A stretch of DNA of 64,000 nucleotides from Cryptomeria japonica (taxonomy: Eukaryota > Streptophyta > Pinopsida > Cupressales > Cupressaceae), in NCBI RefSeq assembly GCF_030272615.1, contig NC_081412.1, positions 346,648,169-346,712,168 on the forward strand, read 5' to 3'. The notes under the pieces were generated by a model. The model saw only the letters and a program-made list of their open reading frames with translations, searched no databases and was not told the DNA's origin. Positions 45,074 to 55,277 of the stretch are shown here, in pieces (position 1 is the first letter of the stretch; each line of letters opens with the position of its first letter). Both the position numbers and the translations under genes were made by a program.

Positions 45074-48000
45074 TGTTAGCACATATTTTTACAAAACATT
45101 TTGTGCTATATGTAGGCCTTATTCCTATTATATGAGCATTTACTATGGGTTTGCATGTGCAGGAACCTTACTAGCACGGGAAAAGTTCTCTAAGGATCAG
45201 TTGTTTCAGGAGTGTCAAGGTATCACTTGGGCACACTAAGGGCATTCTTTAAGTATAGACTGCACAAGGAATCTAGTATGGGAGCATTTATCAGTGGAGA
45301 AATCATTATGGTATAATCTAAGGTTGTTTTTCAGTATGTATTAGACCCTGTGGGATAGCTGGGATCACTATTATTCATGGTGGATGGCTCATTTTGTCAA
45401 AGCTGCAATTTTTCAATTATCGACATAAGTAATTTCGATGAAACAACATTGGCAAGCAAAAGAAGGATTATCGGCATGACATATACCGATAAATCAGAAG
45501 GTAGATTCATTGGAGCACCTAAATAATACTCAGCATGGTGCGCGCTCTTGGAAAAGTCATACCATCGGGATAGCTTGTTCTGATGAGGCAGGAGGAGGGT
45601 ATTTTTTATCGGCATGTATCGGCTTATCAGAAAAAAGTAAAACTTTCTATACCGATAACCTATGAGGCCATCGTTGTAACTTGTAATGATGAAAAGGCAG
45701 CACAGATCAAGGACTTATAGCATCGAGAGATCAGAAATAAATAAATAAACTCTATCCCGATACCCAATGACTGAAGGGAACTGAAGGCGGGTCCATTGGA
45801 GAAAAAGACCATATCGGGATAGTGCGAAAATAGTTAGGCTGATTCTCGATGACAAGGAAAAATCGGAAGGTGGAACCATCGGTATTACCTATACCGATAA
45901 AGAAGACTTGGAGGTGTAAAGCATAAAAGTGCATCAGAGTGACATCGGGATTTCGGGAGGAATAGAAAAAGGCTATTCCGACCCTCGATGAAGATAAAAG
46001 CGCCTACGGGGATATTAGTGTGAATTATACCGATAAAGTAACATGAAGTAAAGACTACTCGGGACATTGGGAGGGGAAGTTTTATGCTATGCCAAATCCC
46101 AATAGGATATTGTTATGGTGGATGGTGAGTTGCAAGGAGTTCTTCGGGGTGAATTATGCCAATAACGTAGGAAGCTTAGTCAGAATGCGGATCGAAATGT
46201 TGAGGTCATGGAGGCATCGAAGGGACATAAAATGAACTATGTCAATACCCGATGGGTTAAGTAAACAAAAAACAGAAGGCGGGTGTATCGGGGAGAGTTA
46301 TACCGATGGATCGTGAAAAAAGAAGCAAAGTCAAAACTGAAGGAGTATCCATCGGGATACGAGAAAAATTGCTATCTTGAGACCCGATGAGTCGGTTGGG
46401 ATAGCTTGTGCTGATCAGAAGGTAAGAAGCAGTAAAGTCTTAACAAACAATGCCAAACAATTGAATCATCGAGAAAAGTCTCATCAATTACCCGTTGAAG
46501 GTCTTGATGCGAAAAACTAACAAGATGGCTTCCATTAAATGCATCCATTGGTTAGGTCTAATGCCACATGAAGCAGATCCATCAAGATTGTAGTAATTAA
46601 GCACAAGATTAGACTCCTTGGGGATATATAGCTGGTGTTGCACAATGATATTTCACACAAAGTTGTTGCAGAAGTTATTAGGTATTCATTGAGAAATATT
46701 TTGAGTTGTTGAGCATAGAGAAAATAATTTGCAGAGATGGCTCAAGCTCAAAAGGGAAGTGGAAGGTCATTGAAATATCTAGTAGCACGTCAAAAAAATC
46801 GAAGGGTGAAGTCAGTGAGGCTTGAAGGAAATTAAATCAAGACATGATAGATTAGATGGGCTCTCCAGGAGCTAGGTCACACAGAGCTAAGGTGGATTTT
46901 CCTATTCGTGACTAGCTGGAAGACAGATACAAAGAAACTGGAGATGTATGGACAACAATGCGAGGGCACGAGCTGTTTCTTTTCCACTACTTCCACAGTG
47001 ATGAGCCCATGCCGATTTCGAACCCGTGGAGGACTAGTTTAGGTAAACTCATGGTACCTAATGTCTTTGTGAATATTGATTTATTGAAAAATCCTAGTAA
47101 GACATTATGATACAAACAAGCGGTGCATTCTATTGCTCGACGGGAATGTTTTAGTTCACTTTGCACTAGCCACAATTCAGGAGGTCTTTGCAGTGGATCT
47201 TGAGGCGAATGTGCCCTTATCTTTTATGGATTTGGAAGAGGAATACAGAAAAATGGATACTGCATACCAAGTTTGGAACCTTGCTATCCACAAAGCAGAG
47301 AGGGGGAGGCTAACAAAGGAGGATGGTCCTCCTTATGATATAACCATTTTCAAGAAATATTTACAGTTTACATATCTGGCATGTGGTCAGGTTGGAGGAG
47401 TTGAAGCTCCTGATGTAGCAAGCATGGGACCGCTGGTTTTAGTAGAAGATATTCAAAGACATGAGCCTAGGGCTTTTGATTTTGCTTCATACCTGGTGGA
47501 TAGACTTCATGAAGGCTTCCTGAACTTAAAAGAAAACCCAGACAAGCACTTCAAGCATTATTCGTTGTTAATGCACATTGTTTTATTTTATGGGAGATTG
47601 AGAGGGTTATGGCCGGGGGGTTTGAATGTAAATATAGTTGGGAAGAATGGACAAGATCAACCAGTTCAGTTATGGGTTTCTTTCTGGGATTACAAATATG
47701 TAAATTCCCATTATATCAAATTTAAAGAATTCTTTGTTAAGCCAATTTTCTTGCTCTTTGGTGAGCCTCTACAGGGATCATTTTCTGAGGATGTAAAGAG
47801 GTTTCTTAGGCCTCATAAGCACAAAAATCTGAAGGTTAATCACAATTGGGGTGATTGGTGCTCATGCCAAAATTTCACCTTTGTTCGGTGCTATGGATTT
47901 GAAGGTTACCCCTATGTGCTACCGAAGCCTGCATCGGACATGATTGCTTTTTTGGAAATTGTAAGGCAATTAAGTGTCTCTAATGCCAAACACTTCAGAG

Positions 48001-50678
48001 GTGCACACAAGCAAGCCTTTCTTCTTGGCACACTTCATTTCCTGGATTTCAAAATTGTATCTACTAGAGCATACGAGGTTATTGACAAGAAGCTGGTGGA
48101 TGAGTACAACCTATTCCAGCACACATCTAGAACTAATTATGATCCCAAGGGCTACATCCACATATGCAGGAAGAGATAAGGGTTGGGAGATTACCTTCAT
48201 CATAAGGATGAATTTGAGGCCATGTGTAAAAATAAGGAAGTGGAGGAGCTTGCAGAGGTAATGGAGACCTTGGAGAAGAAACTGGAGGAGAGAAGACAGA
48301 GACTAGAAAACATTGAGGGAGAGCCAACTCAAAGTGATTTAGGGGAGAATGAAGTAGTTTCTAAGCTCTATGCACCTGAGAAAGAGAAATAACCAAAAGC
48401 ACAGGATAAGATCCTCATTGCACTAAATGCAGAAACAAATGAAAGGATGACAAAGCACACTTCATTTGTTTCAGATGATCAATTCATCAAGTCTAAAGAG
48501 TTTAAGTCTTTCTTATACCACTACAAAGGGAAGAAGCTAAGGGAAGCAATGCCTAATATCACACTAGAGAATGATGAGGAAATGGTGTAGAAGCTTGAGG
48601 CTAATATTGATGCAGAAGTGGAGACAATGACCCCATAGAGAGGGAGACAGTTGCTAGTGGAAGCAGGTATTATTCTTTTCCCAGGGTGGGATTTGAGTGC
48701 ATCATTTATTTTTGATAGTTTATTACATGCAGACAATAAGGACTTCAAGTTGGATGTCCAAGGGGTTAGTGATATATTCATTGGATCAAGATATGATCCA
48801 GATGAACAGGCAATGTTGTTATGGGCATTGTACCCCCCGAATAAAAGGCCAAAATTCATAGATGTGGATAAAGCCTTTGGTCATATGATGACCCTGAAAG
48901 TTGGAGAGGTAGATCCTATGGTCACTGTTGACATAGGTATTGATATCTCAAAATTTAATAAGGCTGAGATGAAACACGAGATAGCAGAGAAAAATAAATA
49001 TAAGGCCTTATATGAGGAAACCCTTAAGAGGAGTGGGCATCCAATCCCTCAGATTACTGATTCAGGAAGCCATTGGAAGAAGAAGTTTGAAAAATTAGCT
49101 TATGAGAACACTAAGTTAAAGAAGCAGATGAAGAGCATCAGGCTGATACTTCTTGTGTATTGATGAGTAAGAGATACGATAACATGGAGAAGGCATTGGA
49201 CGAATTATGGGATGTATATCAGATGAACATGGACAATATGGTTTCTAACACCAGAATTCAAGATAAACTCAACCTGTTGTTACAAGATGCATCGACTAGG
49301 CAAAAGGTAAAGAAGAAGGTTCAGGGTTTGCTTGTCACACATGATGAATTTACAAAGGAGTTGAAATCTGAATTTGATGAGTGCCAACAAATTGTTCAGC
49401 ATGGGGTTCCCAGTTTGGTGGACGATGCAGGTGTAATTAAGGATAAGACCATATGGATTTCTGAGTGTAAGTCTTTACTTAGTGCAGCCCAAGCCATTGC
49501 CAAGATGGATATTCTTGATATGAATGACACAGCTCACCAGTTCAAGAACTTCTACGTGATCAAGAACGCAGCCAGGGATGCAATATTCAATGCTACAACT
49601 TACAAAGATATGAGCTATTTGCAGCACATTTAGAAGTGCAGATAGTGACTGGACCCAAAGTCTTAGTTTATTGTTTAGTTCTATGTTTGTAATGTAATTA
49701 ATGTTTTAGTTAGGTTGTTTAGTTGTTGTTCAGTTAGTTGTCTAGTATAATGAAAGGGTGTGTCCTTTCATTCGTGTCCCTTGGCATATGTATTTATATT
49801 GAGTCATTTTGTTTCAAAAAGGGGATGATCACAATTGTCTATAGTTTTTAAAAAAAAGGGCCAAGGGACTGTTAGTCTTATGTTACAGAAGGGTAAATGA
49901 GAATGAAAAGTTTTTGAGAAATCATGTAATCTCTGAGTGCAACTTATGTCTTCAGTATTGTTTTTTCAGGATCAATTTATAAAACTTGTTGCTTCTAATT
50001 CCTTGATCATTGTGTTATTTTTTCATGTTGATGTTTGTTTGAGTCCCTTAGATAAATCTTATAAGGGTTTGTTGTAATGTGACATCACAAGCTGTTGTGA
50101 TTGAATATAAAATTAAGTTTTTACTATTCTCACAGCACTTAATGAAACCATTTCAGTGATAGTTTTAAAACTGTCTCTAGGGTCTGATCAAGATTTATGT
50201 CCATAAGTAATACGCTAATTGTTGGATGAGGGCATTGGTCTAGTGTTGATTTCTGGAACAATTTTGATATATGTTTAAGGTCCTTAACTGAGAAGCATCT
50301 TTGAATTCTTGTGATCTCTGCCCTATTCATAATTACCAATCAGCCCTGAATTTGTTTCCTTTTTCAGTATACATTTTTTTCAGCATTTTATTTACAAGCA
50401 TTCAGTAATAAGCATTCTTAAATTACATAAGCTTCAATAAAAGTTTCAGGGAAATTTCTGTTCCTGTTAAACATTTGTCCTCAATTTTAAATTCACTATA
50501 AAGAAGCAATCTCTTCATGCTTGGAGATTGGGGTACGCCCGCTCAGGTTTAGTGAAGCCTAGAGCGCAGGGGAATTTTGTCTTCGACCATTCTTGTTCGT
50601 TGGCCAAGGTCGATTGTGGAAATAGAAAGAGGACTGGCAACCTCTTGTTTTCCCAATCTGTGGTTTTGGGCACCAACA
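45074..50678 (+). repeat. 3' LTR of element F (5.6 kb)
   Basis: Collinear with 32667-38227. The purine run before it (AGAAAGAG, 45062) is weak; GAGAAGGGAGTATTTTT at 44932 is a better purine tract but lies 130 bp away. Confidence 0.9.
47133..49633 (+). pseudogene. LTR-encoded reading frame of element F, 3' LTR copy
   Basis: Homologue of 34280-37213. The region before 47133 has lost its start and frame (an in-frame TAG at about 46853 replaces a Gln codon). Stops at 48177 and 48588 are private, those at 48390 and 48636 are shared with the 5' copy, and a one-base deletion near 49145 shifts the last third. Each copy is open where the other is broken, apart from the two shared stops. Confidence 0.65.
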
Positions 50679-50683
50679 TAGTT

Positions 50684-51040
50684 TTTGTTAGTAGTCTAGT
50701 ACTTTTGATCTGTAATCAGTGAGGCTCCTTTTGTGATGAGCAATGTTCTCTAGGTAGTGTGCCTTCATGCATGTGCATGCCCCTCTTGTAATATTTATTT
50801 AGTTGGCCAGTACATAGATATTATGGGTCTCCAATCCCACTGTGGTTTTTCCTCTTTGAGGTTTTGCACGTATAAATATATGTGTTATGGTGTTGATTCA
50901 TGTGGTTGCATTAATATTACTTATTGTTACTTTCTTTTATGCATATCGATTAATAAGTGGATTTGTTAATAAGGCTTAAAATATTATAACCGATAGAACA
51001 CTGATTCACCCCCCCCTCTCAGTGTTCTTGGATCCCAACA
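50684..51040 (+). repeat. 3' LTR of element B, remaining part
   Basis: Collinear with 26668-27030, ending CTTGGATCCCAACA, then the CTCCC duplication. Confidence 0.88.
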
Positions 51041-51045
51041 CTCCC

Positions 51046-51325
51046 CACTCTTTCCATGAGACATATAGTAGTTCTGTGGTAGGTGAATTAAGAGGTTCTC
51101 ATCGATATTATCTAGAGTCACATCAATTTCTCCAAGGAATGCATGCATAAAGAGCATCTGACACACTTTTTTAGCCCTAGCTTTGGTGATTCCCATATAG
51201 ACCAGCATTGCTAGAAACATCCCAATGATATTGGTGTTAACTCTATATATGTGATACACCTGCAATAACTCCTCTCCCAACACCATTTTCATTGCATGCA
51301 GCACTAGCGAATGACTTGTCGCCAT
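51046..51325 (-). pseudogene. Unknown ORF, 5' half (split by element B)
   Basis: ATG 51325 (MATSHSLVLHAMKMVLGEEL), 95 codons up to and including the target duplication, then element B. Upstream on the minus strand is a possible TATA (TTTTAAATAGAAGG, about 51485). With its other half at 25718-26122 it makes about 228 codons with a single TAG. A hydrophobic stretch (IIGMFLAMLVYMGI) is followed by a basic segment. No family recognised. Confidence 0.5.
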
Positions 51326-51517
51326 GGTAGCAACCAGGCACTTCTCCGAGACTTCTCTAAGAAATGATATTTGTCATTCGGTTGCTTCTAAAAGTATCAG
51401 TGTGTCCATATTTTAGCAAACCACTTAGCTTCAAAGAGAAACAAGGGCAACGAGCATTGTGACTCTCTCAAACCACACCACCTTCTATTTAAAACCATTT
51501 GCCACCTATTGTCATGA

Positions 51518-52450
51518 TGATGACAATTGACACTCAATTGGTTGGTTTCACTATGTTGTCATTGATGGCAACATGGTATCTTGTTTCGGCTTCATGTTTT
51601 GGTTTAGTTGTGTACCAACAAGTACTTCATAGACACTTCATCGACACTAGCAGGTTGGAAGGATTTCTTTGGTTACGGGCAATGCAAGCCGACATGGTTT
51701 ATAATCAGGTTATCGGTATCAAAGGCCGACATCTTTTGGATCCGACATCAACAATTATTTTTTATATTCATGTATTTATGTTATCTAGCCGACATGTATA
51801 TTGATATTGTTATTATCTTTGTAAGCCGTCATAAGACATGATAAATTGTATAAGGTATATAGGTCAGTTGGATTAGATCATTTTGATATATGTGGATGAT
51901 GATAAGGATGTGAATATGGATGGATAGCAGATGCGAAATATATGAGAGAGATTATGTATGAGAGGATAATTTTGTAAAGGGGTATTCCGGTAAAGGGTTT
52001 AGGGCTTTAGATCGAAATAGATAGAGCTTAACCGAAATTGTATTCAGGCATAGAAGATACTATCTTAGCAGTTCATTCATTTCTTTGGATTGTAGTCTGG
52101 ATTTATATGTAGTCAGTGAGGCTCCTTTTGTGATTGAGCAGTGTGCTCTAGGCTGTAAGCCTTCCTGCAAGTGCAAGTCCCTATATTTTGTAATATCTCT
52201 TCATATGGCCAGTGAATTGATATTGTGGGTCACAAATCCCACTGTGGTTTTTTCTCTTTGAGGTTTTTGATGTATAATTATGTGTGTTATGGTATTCATT
52301 TATGTGATTGTCTTATTGGCTGCTTTACTTCTTTCAATTCTATATGTATCGGTATACCGGTTGGTGTATGCATGTTTTATTAAGGTTAAATTTGATCATA
52401 TCGGTAGAACACTGATTCACCCCCCCTCTCAGTGTTCTTGGATTCCAACA
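51518..52450 (+). repeat. 5' LTR of element D
   Basis: About 933 bp. The start TGATGACAATTGACACTCA differs at two of the first seven bases from TGTTGGC; the end is TTGGATTCCAACA. It is more diverged from A and B than they are from each other in the first 400 bp. Confidence 0.82.
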
Positions 52451-52452
52451 AT

Positions 52453-52464
52453 TGGTATCAGAGC
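52453..52464 (+). promoter_or_regulatory. Primer binding site of element D
   Basis: TGGTATCAGAGC two bases after the LTR. Confidence 0.9.
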
Positions 52465-52518
52465 TTTGTACCTCATAGGAAGTTTAACAGCTTGAGGGAG
52501 ATTCTGAATCGGGAATCC

Positions 52519-53484
52519 ATGGATATGGGTTTGGAAAAGCAACTTGAGATGGCACTTGAAGATTGTGATGCTGAAAGAATGAAGAACTTGAAGTTACAAA
52601 ATGAATTGAATTCCTCTCAGAAATTCATTCTTGTCCTACAGAAGAGGTTGTCATCTGTTCAAACTAGGAGGAAGGAACTTTTGCAAAATCAGGATGATGA
52701 AGAGAAAGATGCACTTAAGGAACAATGTCGGAAGCTGAGTCAAGAGAACATGGTTATGAAAAATGAAATGCAAGCTATAACTATGAGAATGTCTAAAGAG
52801 ATTGAGGACCAGAAGAAAAAGGAAGAAAATCTTATTGTATCTCTGAAGAACAAATTTGAAGAATGTGGTAGGTTGGTTCATGAGAATGATATGTTGAGAA
52901 CTGATTTAGTACAATCCTACAATCCTAGAGTAATGAACAAGAGCTTGAGTGACAAATTATAATTCTAAGAGATGATCTGACTATTGCAAGTGAGTATAAA
53001 TAAAAATTCAAGATTAGTTCAGCACAACTAGATGAGTTATTGGAGAGACAAAGACAATGGAGATTCCAGTGGACTTGGATTTGAACAAGGATAGAGTTCC
53101 GATATGACTAATGAATATCAAAACCATAAGGTACCGGTAAGGGAGCTCAATGGTTATAAATTTAATGTTAGATGTTTTGTTTGCAACAAATTTGGTCACA
53201 TGGATAGGCAATGTAGAAATAGAGCAAATCAGAACAACAATTCTGCTCCCGGTCAATGTTCTAAATGTAATAAGTATGGTCATAAAATAGAAGATTGGAG
53301 AATGAATGTTAAGTGTTATGCATGTGGAAAATTTGGACATATGGCTAATCAGTGCAGGTCAAGAAATTATACCAGTTTTAGCAAAGCAATTCAAAAGAAC
53401 TATGTTACATGTTATGCATGTAATGAGGTTGGACATATAACTAAATTCTATAGAAGTGGAAATTTACCGGTTGGTAATGGATGA
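52519..53484 (+). pseudogene. Element D ORF1: coiled coil plus CCHC knuckles
   Basis: ATG 52519 (MDMGLEKQLEMALEDCDAER) keeps the complete N-terminus that A and B have lost. Coiled coil to 52962, where a short insertion near 52920 shifts the frame. Knuckles at 53170-53460: CFVCNKFGHMDRQC, CSKCNKYGHKIEDW (last Cys to Trp), CYACGKFGHMANQC and CYACNEVGHITKFY (last Cys to Tyr). Confidence 0.75.
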
Positions 53485-54006
53485 TCAAATGAGAAAGGGA
53501 AAGAAAAGGTTAATGAAATTCGACAAGATCATACCCAGAGATGGGCCAGGAAGACTGAAGAACAATTAGCATATAGGAATGCACCAGTTACTTATCTGGC
53601 AGAGGAGGTTGCTCCTGCATCGGCAAGTAGCTCATCCGGTAACTGAGGCAGATGCCTTAGGGGTGGGCAAAATTCATGAAGATGTTGCATATGCCTTGGG
53701 AAGAGGTTCTAGAAGATGTTCCAGACATTGGAGATGCTTATTCGACATGGATATGTTTTGTTCAGGATCCGGTATCTTTCACCGGAAGTCATTGATGTCA
53801 ATGAAAGAGCTGGGTTTTTCTTGAAGGATAAAAGGTCAAATCTACTTCATTTTTATCACCTTGCATTCAGTGTGATTAAGAGTGATTCAGAGTGATTAAA
53901 GGCGAGTCAGTGCGATTAGATATCTTCTTGAGTGATTTAACCGACGATTGGAAGAGGTCTTTAGGGTTTTTCACCGAAAGCAATTCATATGTTTTTATCT
54001 TTAATC

Positions 54007-54110
54007 ATGGAAGTGGTATCATCATCTATACCTATGTTTGTTGCAAAGCCAACTGTAGTTGAGGTCAAGGACCATCCCAGTCCGACTTTCAAGCGATATT
54101 TGCATGTGGC
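54007..54110 (+). pseudogene. Element D ORF2 start, truncated by element E
   Basis: ATG 54007, then a match to the N-terminal VEVKDHPSPTFKR region of ORF2 (compare VDIKDRPHPEFKQ in B). It stops at the E insertion after 34 codons. Confidence 0.7.
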
Positions 54111-55255
54111 TGTAATACCCTAAAATTGGTCATCTAAACCATGGGCCCCTAATCTCGACAACATCACCAAGGTCCTAACCAAAGGCAATAAAATCAATCT
54201 TGAGCACATTATTAATTCTTTAATTATCAAAAATCACATGGCGAATCAACCACTCAATATTAATTAAATATTTATTTAATTAATTGAATTATTTCAAGAA
54301 TAATCATTTTGATCAATTATCCCATTTTAATTTATTAAATATCTTTGCATATTTAATTAATTAATAAATTTGCCATTCAATCATGCGAAAGAATTAATTT
54401 ATTACAAAAGATGAATTAATTTATTACAAAGAGTTGAATTGAAACAAAACAAAAGTCAAAAAAAAAAAAAAGGAATTGAATTGAGAGAGAAATCAAACTT
54501 GAGATATTATTTCTTTTTCTAAATTTAGAACTTGAAATCAGAAAAGCAATTTAATTATTGAATTATTCTCTAAAATTGGAACTCAAAGCTTTTCAAAAAA
54601 AGAAGTTCAGTTGCATTAAGAAAACTCTTTTCTTGATTAAATTGAAGAATTATCTATTTTTATCAGATGTGCATGGAATTAATTTATTATTATTTTCCAA
54701 TGCAACTTGGACTTCTAATTTGAATGCTTTTCAATTAAACTATAATTGGAATCTATCTCAAGGTTAACTCAACCTGATTTCTTAATTATTTTCAATTAAT
54801 CCTAAATTGAGCTTTTTGTAATTCTCTATAAATTCAGTCTTCAGCTCTCATTCCAATTCACCCCAGAGATTTTTGAGAACACGCTTGGAAATTATTATCA
54901 CGCTAATTTCGCTCTGGAGTCATTGAAATCATTGTGCTTTTTTTAGATTACTTGCATCCATTTTACATTCATTATTGCTTGCATGCATTGTTGCTTGAAT
55001 TTGCTTGAATTACTCATCCATCTTGCATCCATATAGCTTAATATCATATAGATTAAATCCTTTGTCTTGGTGTAGTCTAGTCACTGGTATTGCTTATAAA
55101 AATCTGAGAGCAATCTTATACTCGCATCTTTTAGAAGCCAATTAGTTGCTTTGCTATGGTTTATTTCTTATTGATTATTGATTACTAACCATGCATATAA
55201 TGACTTAATTGAAGTGTTGTGCTTGCAGCTACAGGTTCACTTTTTCACACACACA
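54111..55255 (+). repeat. 5' LTR of element E
   Basis: 1,145 bp, TGTAATACCC...CACACACACA. The start is fixed by the break in D's ORF2; the end is set by the PBS four bases later. TATA box CTATAAA near 54826. A 13-base A run at 54461. Confidence 0.78.
54826..54832 (+). promoter_or_regulatory. TATA box of element E LTR
   Basis: TCTCTATAAATTCAGTC, a good plant TATA context, about 425 bp before the LTR end. Confidence 0.6.
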
Positions 55256-55259
55256 TTTC

Positions 55260-55277
55260 TGGTGCCCACCGTGGGGC
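55260..55277 (+). promoter_or_regulatory. Primer binding site of element E
   Basis: TGGTGCCCACCGTGGGGC, a form common in plant Ty3 elements. Confidence 0.8.

Larger units (their letters stand above)
32667..50678 (+). mobile_element. Element F: Ty3-type retrotransposon with 5.6-kb coding LTRs
   Basis: 5' LTR 32667-38227 (5,561 bp), PBS 38231, gag, protease, RNase H, reverse transcriptase, RNase H and integrase (38487-44886), 3' LTR 45074-50678 (5,605 bp). LTR ends are TGTTAGCACA and GCACCAACA. Flanks are CAATT (32662-32666) and TAGTT (50679-50683); the uninterrupted LTR of B reads CAGTT at this place, so each duplication copy has one transition. Internal domains point to the Tat-like branch of Ty3/gypsy elements. 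All genes carry lesions. Confidence 0.9.
26128..51040 (+). mobile_element. Element B: same family as A, with element F nested in its 3' LTR
   Basis: CTCCC at 26123-26127 and 51041-51045 is a perfect 5-bp target duplication. Parts: 5' LTR 26128-27030, PBS 27033, ORF1 27099-27953, ORF2 28600-31869, PPT 32121-32133, and 3' LTR 32134-32666 continuing at 50684-51040. Without F the element is about 6.9 kb, the size of element A. It has no pol genes. Confidence 0.9.
51518..54110 (+). mobile_element. Element D: third copy of the A/B family, cut by element E
   Basis: 5' LTR 51518-52450, PBS 52453, ORF1 52519-53484, then the start of ORF2 (54007-54110), where element E is inserted. The rest should lie beyond the window. 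Left flank for a duplication check is CATGA (51513-51517). Confidence 0.85.
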
